Source: Nannizziopsis barbatae
Lineage: Eukaryota; Ascomycota; Eurotiomycetes; Onygenales; Nannizziopsiaceae
NCBI GenBank assembly: GCA_014964245.1
Contig: JACVYH010000005.1
Coordinates: forward strand, 1,488,001 to 1,552,000
DNA length: 64,000 nucleotides
Reading direction: 5' to 3'
Shown: positions 21,290 to 33,228 of the stretch, in pieces
Numbering within the stretch: the stretch's first letter is position 1
Layout of the letters: every line of letters starts with the position of its first letter
Made by a program: the position numbers and the translations under genes
Notes under the pieces: model-generated
What the model was told of the DNA's origin: nothing
Seen by the model: only the letters and a program-made list of their open reading frames with translations
Database searches by the model: none

Positions 21290-21389
21290 TGCCAGAGCTG
21301 GGTTTCGAACCCAGATCGTCGAACCCCCGAAGGGCATAGGTGGCCAACCTACGTGTCCTCTCGCCGTGCTACCATTACACCACTCTGGT
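21290..21389 (-). tRNA. tRNA-like gene, 100 nt, isotype not assigned
   Basis: On the minus strand, acceptor strands CCAGAG and CTCTGG pair perfectly. TGGTGTAATGG fits the A box and forms a D-arm with GCAC. CTGGG-TTCGAAA-CCCAG is a perfect T-arm holding the B box, and a T7 terminator follows. The region between D-arm and T-arm is about 50 nt, too long for a plain class I tRNA, so an intron or long variable arm is likely. The only good hairpin there is GTAGG-TTGGCCA-CCTAT, which would place GGC in the anticodon position but leaves about 12 unexplained nt before it. The first acceptor pair is A-C, a mismatch. It is tRNA-like with good confidence; isotype and functionality are uncertain. Confidence 0.65.
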
Positions 21390-21627
21390 CGATATGTTGT
21401 TGGGAAGAACCGTACTCTGCTAAGTACAGTACATGACGTCTTGAGCTTCCCTGCTGCCTGCTCCGAAAGCTTTCTTTAAGGTTCCGGATCGACTAAATTC
21501 CGAGACTTTAGTCCCACATGACATGAACCTTATTTATCTCAGCGATCAATGAGCTCAGCTTTTCAGCTCCACTCTAGCCCCCAAGTGGGGCGCAACACGA
21601 CAATCTCGAGATTAAAATATATAAAAA

Positions 21628-22489
21628 GAGGTTGTGTAGGGAAACACCCCGTGTTGCTTAGCCAAACACCCTTGCTGCTTATATAAACACCCCTTACCAT
21701 GTCAGGTCTGGAAAATTGGTAGGACTGGCTGGAACATCTGTAAATCTGATGTTGCACCTCATCAAATTCACAATGCTATATAAACCCTCATACTTCATAA
21801 TCATTTATATAAAATCCAGTTATGTTATTAACTAGCTTATTATTTATCATGAAATTTCTTTATTAAATTACTTTAAAATGACTGATAATATTTCTTAATT
21901 AATGCAGCTAGCTCTATCTGCTAATTTCAGCTCTTTTATAATTTTTTCTAATATAAGAAATGCTTTTAATAAGTATTTAAAGATTTAGAAATTCATAATT
22001 ATTATCTTTCATATTAATAAGAAGAATAATAAGCTAATTTATTATTATATATATTATAAGAGATTATATAAGAAAATATCTTATATTACTTAGCTAAATA
22101 CTCTTATTATTTATATAAATATTTCTTATTATATTAGATCTGAAAAATTAGTAGAACTAGCTAAAATATTTATAAATCTGATATTACATTTTATTAAATT
22201 TATAATGTTATATAAACTCTCATATTTTATAATTATTTATATAAAATTTAATTATATTATTAACTAACTTATCATTTATTATGAAATTTCTTTATTAAAT
22301 TATTTTAAAATAATTAATAACATTTTTTAATTAATACAGCTAGTTCTGTCTGCTAATTTCAGCTTTTTTATAATTTTTTCTAATATAAAAAATGCTTTTA
22401 ATAAGTATTTAAAAATTTAAAAATTTATAATTATTATTTTTTATATTAATAAGAAGAATGATAAGCTAATTTATTATTATATATATTAT
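21628..22489 (+). repeat. Tandem 431-bp repeat, copy 1 partly spared from RIP
   Basis: Copy 1 is 21628-22058 and copy 2 is 22059-22489, equal in length. Over the first 170 bp copy 1 keeps normal composition while copy 2 is the same sequence after C-to-T and G-to-A transitions (GGTTGTGTAGGGAAACACC against GATTATATAAGAAAATATC). This is direct evidence of RIP-type mutation within the window. Confidence 0.85.
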
Positions 22490-22923
22490 AATTATTCTGA
22501 AAAAATCATCAGATATAAGTAGTATTATATAAATTATATTATTTATTAAATTAAGTACTTATTTAATTTTATAATTAGTTATTTAAAATATTTTAATTAC
22601 TAATTTATTTATATTTATAATTTTAATTATAATTATAATTCTTTATATTAAATTCTTTATTTTATTTTTTACTAAATTAAATTTAATAATTATAAAAAAA
22701 AAATTAAAATCATGATTAAAAATAATATTATACTAAAAAACATGCTAAATACTTTTCTAATTAATAATTCTGAAATTAAATTTTCTTATCATGATATTAT
22801 TATATTAATAATTATATAAGAATTAAATAAATTAAATTTCTTAATAATAGAATTTTTATATAAGTTTTTTTAATCTTATTTTATAATAAAATAAAATAAA
22901 TTCATGCATATTATAATAATAAT

Positions 22924-23094
22924 TAGTAAGTAAAATATAATAGTATAATTATAAAGTAATATAATATTATTTATAATTATAAAGTAATTTAATTTTTTTA
23001 TAATTCTCATTTTTAATCTGAGTTATATATACTATCTAGTGTTATTATACATATAAAAAAAATACTCTCAGTATTATTATTATACAGTCTAATA
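22924..23094 (-). repeat. A1 LTR (3' LTR in element sense)
   Basis: 171 bp; starts TAGTAAGTAAAAT and ends AGTCTAATA on the plus strand, RIP derivatives of a TG...CA-type LTR. It aligns throughout with the copies at 33060, 42011 and 52754. A TATATATA-like promoter box lies within it on the minus sense. Confidence 0.9.
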
Positions 23095-26000
23095 ATATGC
23101 TAACTTTAATATTTTTAAATATTCTTATTTAACTTCTATTTTATTTTTATTAAATGTTTTCATACTTCTTATCTGATTTTAATGAGTTCTTTTCTAATTA
23201 TAATTAATTTTTATTTTTATTATTTTCTGATTTCTTAGTTTTATTATTATTATTAGCTATTACTTTTAGATAATTATCATAAGTATAATTTCATGTTATA
23301 TAAAAGTTAATAGAATTTAATATTAATATTTTTATAATATTATTATAAAGTTTATAAGAAAGTAGATTTTAATAAACATGTAAAAAATATTTAATAAAGT
23401 TTTTCTTAATTTTTCTTTCTTTCTTAGTATTATTATTAATTTTTTTAATTTAATTTTTTAAAAAGATTTTTTTTTATTTAATAAGCTTATAAGTAGATAT
23501 TTTAATATTATAAATTAAAGTTTTCTTAATAGCTGCATATTTTTTTTTTATCTTTATTATTTATTTTATCAGGCATGTGATAATATTCTTAAAGTTTAAT
23601 TTTTTTAAATTTTTTTAATATTTCTTTTTCATGTTCTGAAGAATGTTTTTTTCATGAAGTATAATTTTTCATAAAGTATAATTTTTCTTAGTTTTTTTTT
23701 TTTTATAAGAAGTAATAAATTAATAATTCATTTATAAGTTTAAAAATTCTTTTAAGTTATTTCTTGTTATTATACTTGTTAAAATCTTTCTTCTTTTCTT
23801 CTAAATTTTAGATTTTATATGTTTTAATTTTTTATATAATTATTTTCTTAACATGCTTCTTAAATTTATTCATTAATATTATTATTATTCATAAATTTCA
23901 AGATAAGTAAGATTTTTATATAATAAGTATGATATTCTTGATAAAGATTTTCTTAATAATCTGTTTCTTTTTCAAATTATATTCAGAATTATTATTAAAA
24001 ATCTGATTTACTCATTTATAAGTAAAGTTAAATCTCTTTAATTAAATTATGCTTGTATTTTTAGAAATGATAAAAATTATTTTAATTATGATTTCTGATT
24101 TTAGCACTGTAGCTGCTTTTATTACTATAATAACTTTTACTACTAATATTACTATTATAACTGAAATTACTTATTATAATTAAGAAGCTAGTTTTGTTAC
24201 TTTAACTAGTTTTATTATTAAAATAATTATTTTTAATACTGTTAATTTTTCTGATTATTTCAGAGCATTTATGATTAGTATAATGTTTTCTAGTATATTA
24301 TTATTTTTATACATTTATATTCTAGTCTTTTTCATCTTAGCTAATAATTCTTTCTGTGAGATCTTGCTAGTATTATCATTATTTTTAATACTTGTTATTT
24401 TCTTTATTACTTTTTTTATTTTCTTGAATTTTAAAGTTTTAGTCTTTTTTAAAATTTTATGCTTCTTTAAAATTCTTAATATTTTTAATAAAATTTTAAT
24501 ATTTTTTTCATTATCTAAATCTTAAGATAATATCAGAATATTTTCTTTTTTAAAAAATCTTATTATTTATATAAATATTATGTTTAATTTACTAATATAT
24601 TTTATTTTAAAAGTATCTTTTAGATTTCTTTAATATTAGATTTAAAGATGCTTTAAAGCTATATTAATTATATTAATGATTATTTCTAACATTTAAATTT
24701 CAGTATTTCTTCTGATAAATCATTCTTAATATATAAATTTAGCTTTTTATATAATTTACATAGCTCTTCAGTTCTGTATCTTGATTATTCACTACTACTT
24801 ATATGCTAATCTTAATTATTTATTTTACTAAAACATTTTATTAGTTTTAAAGATTTAATCTTTAACTTTCTCATAATCTGAATTAAACTAAATTATGATA
24901 TTATTAATAAAATTTCTAATAAAATTATAAAGACTAAAATGTAATTTTCTTATCATTAATCTCATGAAAACTAATTTATTTTAATTATTAATTATTCTTA
25001 GATTACTCATTTTCTTATTAATTCTTATTCATTCTGAATTTTTATTAATAGTTATTTTAATTTTTCTTTTTAATTTATTTTTAAAAATTTACTTTTCTGA
25101 AAAGAGAACTGATATAGATATTTCAAGAAAATTATAATCTTTTTCTAAATCTAATTATATTCTTATGTTTTTTGAAATAAATTTTAAGAAATATTTAAGT
25201 TTTCATATAATTTTAACTTTTTCATACTTCTTATTTTTTTCTTATTTTTTTATTATTTTTCTTTTTAAGATAAATGCATTTAATATCAGATATTCTGATA
25301 AAAAAATTATCTTTTATATTATTAGAATTACTGAAGCTTTTTCTTATATAACTGAAAGAATATTCATTATATTTCATAATATGTTAGTTATATAAATAAC
25401 TATATGAATAATTTTCTTAAATAAGCAGTAATTATAATATAATAAAATAATAAAAATATATTTTATAAATATAAGTATTTAATATCTTATATAAATATTT
25501 ATATTTGTATTATATATATATTTATCTTACTTATTATCATGAAACTTTTAGTAAACATATTAAATTATTAATATAAAGCTAATAATAAAATAATGTAATT
25601 TTATTATAACTGCTAAAGCTTGCTAATATATTTATTAATCATCTGCTTTATAATAATTAACTCAGTTAACAGAAGTCAGATGTTTTTTTCCAGCTTAAAA
25701 TTCTTTTATCTTATTAGATATTTTTATTTTATTTCTCTTTTAAGTTTCTTCTCTTTATAAGTAATAATTTTTTCTATTTTCTAATACTTATTTTCATTCA
25801 TATATACTAGTTCTAAATGCTGCATGATTTTTTTATACTTATCTTTAATTTAAGATTTAAGATATACTACTAACATTACATTATAAATATACTAGTATTC
25901 TGAAAAATTTAATTAATATATTAGTTTTTCTACTTTCTTAATAATTATAAAAGAATTTTTTACTTTTTTTTAAAATTAACTAGCTCATGATATTTATTAT

Positions 26001-26262
26001 AATAATATTTTATTAAAACTATAATTTTATTTATAACTGCAGCTGCATTCTTATATATTATAAATATTAAAACTTATTTTAATTTAATTATATTAATATG
26101 TATAATCATGAAATAATTATATAAAAGCTAATAAGAAAATACTTTTATTATTATAAATTCTGTTAAATTTAAAAATAATTAAAAAATTAAAAGCATCTGA
26201 TGCTAATTCTTGAAATCTTTTATAATATTTATAAAAAATTAAAATGCTGTTTTAATTATTTA

Positions 26263-26523
26263 ATTTATTCTTTCAGATTAATTATTAGTCTGGAGATGAT
26301 AAACTGTAACAAATAACATATTAGTATTTATCTGCTTAAAGATGTATTTTTACAGATTTTCTGTAAATTTTAAGTTTTTATTATTAATAATTTTCTTTAG
26401 AAAATTTCAGTTTTCATTACATAATACTTTTATTAGTTCTATTACTTATTCTTTTACTTTATTTATAATTTTATTAAATATGAATATTACTTTCTTCATG
26501 TACTTATTTATTATTATTATTAA
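26263..26523 (-). pseudogene. A1 integrase core relic
   Basis: Minus-strand reading gives LIIINKYMKKVIF, then IINNKNLKFTENL, then VYHLQTNN-stop-SERIN. These align with the Gypsy integrase core: first Asp region, second Asp in (S)DRDPKF, and the (A)YHPQTDGQSERTN signature. Both catalytic Asp are Asn, and Gln and Trp codons are stops, as RIP predicts. The paralogue in A2 (36476-36736) confirms the reading. Confidence 0.85.
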
Positions 26524-27772
26524 CATATTATATATACTATTTAAAAATCTGATAATAAAATTAATTATTATAATATAATAAAATATTTTTAATATCAGAA
26601 TTAGCTGCAGATTATTATAGAATTTATAATATTTTATTTAAATTTTCTAGTATTAGAAACATGAGTAAATGTACTTGTAAATTACTTTAATAATTTTTCT
26701 TATATATAAGTTTTTAAGATATTATAAGATTTAAAATTAATTAAAGTAAATTCTCAAATATGCATCTGCTAATATTCTTGATATTATTATTAATAAAATG
26801 CATAACTTTTTAGTATTTTTATTTCTCTAATAATAAATTAAGTTTTCTCTTATATAAAATAGCAAGTGTGTTTTTTTCTTTTCTTTTATGTTTAAATTAT
26901 TAAGTATGCTAATAATCTTCTGATAAAAATTATTTTATTTATATTTTTTTTTAATATTTTTTCTAATTTCTGATAATAATTTTATTATAATATAATCATG
27001 AAATATAATTATGTTATAACTTATAACTAGTAATTTTATTCTTAAATCTTAATAAAGTATTTAATATAATATATATTTTTTCTAATTTATGAAAAATATG
27101 CAGCTGAAATTATTAAATGTAAATAACTATTTAAATTAATCTAAGATTCAGATTATTAATATTTAAGATTCTTAATAAGATATTTTTAGTAATTGCTAAG
27201 ATTATTACATAATTAGTATAAATTATAGTTAGCTTTCTGCCAGCTTTAATAAAATGCTGTATTTTTTTTAAAATTTAAACTAAGCATGCAACTTCTAATT
27301 TTATCAGCTAGTAGTTCATTTCTGCTAAGTTAAGTAATTTACTTAGAAATAAAATTAATAATATTATTATTAATAATGATAATATTAAATAATTTTTATT
27401 AATCTTAGTAATTTATTCATTTTTTACATGAAATATTATCATGCTAAATTTTCTTTTTTTAAATATATTTATATTCATGAACAGCTATTTATATAAGTTA
27501 TAATAATAAAGAAATAATTTTTTCTTAAAAAAATTTTATATATTATTAAAGCTCTTCATCTTTGTTTATATTAATATGCTAATTTTCTTTTTTTAAGTAA
27601 ATTTTTTTCTTTTAAAACTTTTTAGTGCTTTTTTTATTATAATTATTTTTCTAATCTAAAGAAATTCAGTTTACTTAATATAATATAAAATATATTAGTA
27701 TAATTATCTGATTAATTTAAGATATATTTTAAGTTAATTAAGTGTTTTTAAGAAAGTAAGCTTAGTAATTAT

Positions 27773-28486
27773 TAAGATGAGAAAAGTAAAATATCTAGCT
27801 GAAATAAGCAATAGCAAAATAGGGAATATGTTTACTAATAATTATAAAGCTTAAGATGTGTAATTAGTAAATATAAAACATATAATGCATAATTAATATG
27901 TATGAAACAGAATAAAAGTATGTAATAATAGTTAAATAATACTAAATTAATAGTATTAAACAGTAACAGATAGTATAAAGATATGTAAATTAGAAGAAAA
28001 AGATAAAAAAAAATAATTTATATAATTATACTAATCTAGAAATTATATATAATGCTAAAACATGCATGAAGTAATAAAATAAAATAATAAAATAAATTAA
28101 TAATTTAAAGAATGATAAGAAAATAATAATAACAAGTATCTAATTTTTATATATTAGAGATATCAAGAATAATAATAATAATAATAATTAATTAATAATT
28201 ATAACTAGTTTCTAATAATAAGATTCATTTCTAGAATAACTTAATTAATAAGTTATGTGTGAGATGATTATTAAACATGCATATTCAGACTAATTATCAG
28301 CTTTTATATATTTCTTAATGCATTTAAATAATATGAATTCTTTCTTCTTAGAATATTATTTCTTTCTAACATTTTCTAATCTTATCTTGCATGTCATTAC
28401 CTGTAATTACTGCATATAAAATATTTAATCAGTATCTAAATCATTTTATTAGTATTCTGATAATAATAAATATATTTTCTCATTAT
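27773..28486 (-). repeat. B1 LTR, left copy (3' in element sense)
   Basis: 714 bp, starting TAAGATGAGAAAAGTAAAAT on the plus strand and ending near CTCATTAT. It matches 48017-48730 along its whole length with mainly transition differences. Confidence 0.85.
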
Positions 28487-31400
28487 ATCTTAATTACTTC
28501 TTATTAATATCATTTTCTAATATTAATAAAAATAAAAATAAAACTAATTAAACATGTAATAAATTTTTAAAAACTTATAGAAATAATATGTAACTTGTCA
28601 TGTAAAACATTAAAAATAATCACACATTATAAAATTCATAATAAAAACATAATAATTAACTTAATTAGATAAATTAAACACTTTATAAGATAATAGAATA
28701 TTAATTAATAATTATTATAATAGAATAGCTATCTTTATTCATATTCATGTTTATTTTAACTTTAATTAGAAAAGATTTTAATTAAGAACTTCATGATCTG
28801 AAAATTTTCACTTTTCTATTTATTTTCAAGAATTTCTTTCTTCACACATGCTTCTTTCATACTCTTATCTTTATTTTTTTATTATTTTATCTTAATTACA
28901 TTCTTATTTTTTTTATTCATTATTCTCATTCTTTCATTTATTTTTTTATTCTTTTTATAAATTTTAAAGATAATATTTTCTACTATTTTTATTACATCTG
29001 ATATGTTAAATAACAGTTTCTGAAATAGAAACATTTACTAATACTTATTTCAGACTTAAAGATTCTGCATTTTTTTAAGCATTTATCTCATAAATGTTCT
29101 GCTTCTTCTTCAGTTTTCATTTATATTAATAAGTCTTTCTAGTAATATTTTCATAAAGATTAGTTTTTAATAAGATTCTCTTTCTGACATATTTTAATGT
29201 TAGTATTTAAAAAAATTATTCTTATTTTTAAAGTTCAGTCATTTTTTATTTAGAGCATTACATTTAATTTCATGATTTTTATTAAAAATACTAATCTTAT
29301 TATTTTTAATAATTTCAGTAATTATTTGAAAACTACTAACATTAACTTAATTATATTTTATAAGAATTCTAAGCATTCTGACTGCTTTTTTTTTTTTAAA
29401 TTTATTAATATTTTTCAAACTCTTACTAATATTAATTATATGCTATTCTTCTTTTTATAATTTCTTCTTAATTTTTTATCTTTAACTAACATGTTCTAAG
29501 TTTTTATCTAAATTTCAAAGTTAAAATTATTAAACTTCAGCTTATTTTTTATTTTAATGATTTCATAACTTCTCACATGATTTTTTTTAAATTACTTATG
29601 CAAAATAGAAATTACATAGAATTAGCAGCATTTTTAATAAAATATTTACTTTACTAGAAATTAAAGAACAGACTTTCTGAACATGATAATTTTAAAAACT
29701 TATCTAATTTTTATTAAAGTTTTGTTTTAATTTTTCAGACTTGCAGAACTGTTTTTATTCTTTCTTATATTAAATATAATAATATGAATAAATCATTTAT
29801 AAAATGTATTATAATTTTAAATGATATTAATGATTTTTTTTATAACTTATATGCTAATTATATATGAGATAGCTACTTTAATGCTTGTTTACTGCATATA
29901 TATTTTCTTTTACTCATTTCTTATTATTTTTTCATATCTAATAATATTTCTAGATAAATATTCTAAGTCTGTTATTAAAATTTCTATTTCTAAATACTTT
30001 CTGAATATTCTGAATACTCTAAGCTTCTTTTTAGATCTTAGTATGATTAATTTATTCTGTCTTTTCTATTCTAATATTTCTGCTGATAAAAATATTTCTG
30101 TTGATGTTTTTAGCAGTATTATTCTTTTCTCTTTATACAGATATTATCATCTGTTCTTATCTGTAAATATATCTTTAGTTAAAATTAATATTACTCTTGA
30201 TAAATGTAATTATATTCATGCTTATCTCTGTAATATCATTAATCTGAATAATATATTTAATATTTAATTTACTAATATTCTTCTCTAAGTCTTTTTCTTA
30301 TCTTATTTTATTTCTAGATAATTTAGCTTTAATAATTATTAATGAAATGTTTTTTCTTTTTTATTTTTTATTTATTATTATTAATTCTGTATTCATAGTA
30401 TATAATCATAATTTATGCTAGTAAGTTATTATTTGCAGGAATTTTCATTCTTTTCAAGTCTTAGTTTATTATTATTTTAATTATACTTTATTTTCATGCC
30501 TGTCAGTTTAATTCTGACTTTTTCTTTTCTCATAATAATCATTTATTTCTCTTTATATTTACTTCTTTTTGTTTTTTTATTATCTGATCATTTCTAACTT
30601 GCATAATTTTTAATTATTTATTCTGATTTTTTAAAATAAAACTTAAGTTTAATATTTTTTTTTTTTTAATTCTTATTCTAAATTATTTTCTTCTTCAGAT
30701 ACTTTTAACAGAGAAATATTTTTTATTACTTTTCTTAAAGTTATTAACATTTCTTTCTTCTTTTTTTTTTTTTCTGATATTTTAAGCTTTTCTTTTTTTT
30801 TAGATGCTTCTAATATTAAGTTTAATTCTAGTTCTTATTTTAATATTTTAAGTATGTTTTCAAGTTTTTACTGCATTTCATGTATTATTTCTGACTTAAT
30901 TATTACTTAGCATGCATAGATTTTAATTATTCTTTTTTATTATTTTTATTTTATTTTAGCTATGAGTATAATCATTTTATAAAATAATATTATTTATTTT
31001 TAAGTTTAATAATCTAGTATATAGATTATTCTGAACATTATTATGTGATAATTATAAATGTTAATTAGTTTTTTTAATTATATGATTCACTTCATGAGAT
31101 TTCTTATATTCTTTTTAAATTAATCTATAAGTTTATTTTCATGATATTTTATTATTTAATATTAATATTTTTTCATGCAAGTTCACTTTCATCTTATAAT
31201 TTGTAATGTATTAAAGATCTCTTTTATATTAAGAAATTTAATATTTTTATAAATTTTTAAATCTTTTATATTTTCTTAAACTTTCTTATTTATAAACTGA
31301 ATTCACTTTAAATTCATTATCTTCTAGATTAGTTTTTTATTAATACAGGCTTTTATTCTCTTTCTGCAAGTAATTAACATGCATGTTTATCATTTACTCT

Positions 31401-32799
31401 TCAGTTATATAATATTATTTCAGATATTTCTTATTTTTATTATTTTAAAGACTTTTTCTCATTTTTTATCTGCATGTTACTTTTACTAGAAGAGAATTAT
31501 TCTGAATCAGCTTCATGTGTTAATTATATCTTTTATAATAATTTTATCTGCAATTAATATTTCTTGCTTTCATTCAGTTCTATTACTTCTTATCATATTT
31601 CATTCTAATTTATTTTTCTTATTCAGATGCAGCATTTTCTTCTTTTAAAATAAAAATTCTCATTTTTAATAATTCTGTTTATAATAAATTAATTAAGACA
31701 TTTCTTTCTGGCAGAATTTATGTTAATGTTAATTAAGTAACTTCTTATTATAATTTTTTTATTTTTACTACTCATAATTTTACATTACTTGAATCTGATA
31801 ATCTTTCTGTCATTCTTAATAAAGTATTCTACTTATATAATATTATTTAATTTGCAGTAATTAGAAATAATTATTATAATAACTAAGATTTTTCTTTTTC
31901 ATTTTCATTCTGATTTAATTTATTTCTTTTCTTATTAAGCTCTTATCTTAACTTATTTCATATTTAATTTCTCTTTAAAACAGTTTTAAAAATGAAAATT
32001 CTCAAGTTACTTTTTAATTATATTATTATTTCATATTAATTTATGATATTATTATCATCATATTTTAATCAGAAGAAACTCATTTTAAAAGATTCTCATT
32101 ATTTTTATCTTATTTTAAATTATTTTTACTGTTTTTAATCTCTTTGCTGTTTAAATTATTATTTAAATTTTCATTTTTAATTTTCTTAATTATCTTAGTA
32201 ATCTTAGTGCTTCACATGATTCTAGTAATAATATTATCTTAATTTTTCTTAGAAATATTTTTTCTCATTTTCTTATTCTTATTAGATATATTATTAATAT
32301 TATTAAAATTATCTAAATTATTTCTAGAATAATATTTCTTAAGTTTATTACTCATGATTATTCTTATAATTTATGTATTATTTAATTTCTTAATCTGATA
32401 ATAAGCATGTTGCTCATTAACATCTGTTATTTTATATGATTTTAACTAATGAAATCAAAACTTTTAAATTCTTAACATATTCTTGTTATTTTTCATATAA
32501 TATAATAGAATAAAGTCTCTAATACTTAAGAATTCATCATGCATGTCATGATTATTATTAAACTGTTTCTTATTTTTTTTTCTAGTTTATTTCACATAAC
32601 TAATAACTTTTTATATATCTTAATTATATCTTTTAATTTAGCATGCTTGCATGATAATAAGATCTTACATTAAGTAAATCTTATTTCAAGATAATATTTT
32701 TCAAGTTTTAATTTCACATTCTATTAAAAGAACTGCATCTTAACTTATTAGAACTTAATAAAATAATATATCTGTTAATTATCTTGCAATAACATGATT

Positions 32800-32985
32800 A
32801 GTTATTAATACTGCAAATAAATGTATAACTTAATCTTTTCTGAAATTATTTATTATTTTTAAAAGCATATTTTTAATTAGATAATAATCTTATTTAATCA
32901 TATTATTTATATAAGAATTATAGAAAGAAATCTGAATGCATTTAATTTTATATTATTTTAATAATTCTTTAGTAATATTCTTATT
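32800..32985 (-). pseudogene. B1 integrase relic (C-terminal half of core)
   Basis: The minus strand reads KELLK-stop-YKIKCIQIS, then FYNSYINNMIK-stop-DYY (32881-32934), then NFRKD-stop-VIHLFAVL (32807-32849). This fits the YNSxANGxxERGH-type integrase signature of Tf2-like fungal Gypsy elements, with Gly/Ala/Glu codons altered as expected from G-to-A and C-to-T changes. It lies just left of the A2 insertion point. Confidence 0.65.
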
Positions 32986-33059
32986 TTCTAATTTATTATT
33001 AATAATAATAGCTTTAAGCATTTCTTATTACATGATTATATTCTGATAAATAAACTAAG

Positions 33060-33228
33060 TAATAGATAAAATATAATAGTATAACTATGAAGCAATATGA
33101 AATAATTCATAATTATAAAATAGTTTAATTCTTTTCTGATTCTCATTCTCAGTCTGAGCTATGTATACTATCTAGCTATTATATGTACAGAAAAAATGCT
33201 CTTGATAATATTATTATATAGTCTAATA
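33060..33228 (-). repeat. A2 LTR, left copy (3' in element sense)
   Basis: 169 bp, starting TAATAGATAAAAT; same length as its partner at 42011-42179. Confidence 0.9.

Noticed and set aside
24271..24525. Hydrophobic plus-strand frames in A1 and A2 that look like membrane proteins (also 26342-26578, 36519-36791)
   Set aside because: They are antisense to the A-family element; the 26342 and 36519 frames lie opposite the integrase relics, which explain the sequence on the minus strand.
29821..30267. 148-codon plus-strand frame inside the AT-rich block
   Set aside because: Ile/Phe/Leu/Tyr-rich translation of T-rich DNA in B1. B1 codes on the opposite strand, and the frame is a by-product of loss of C and G.
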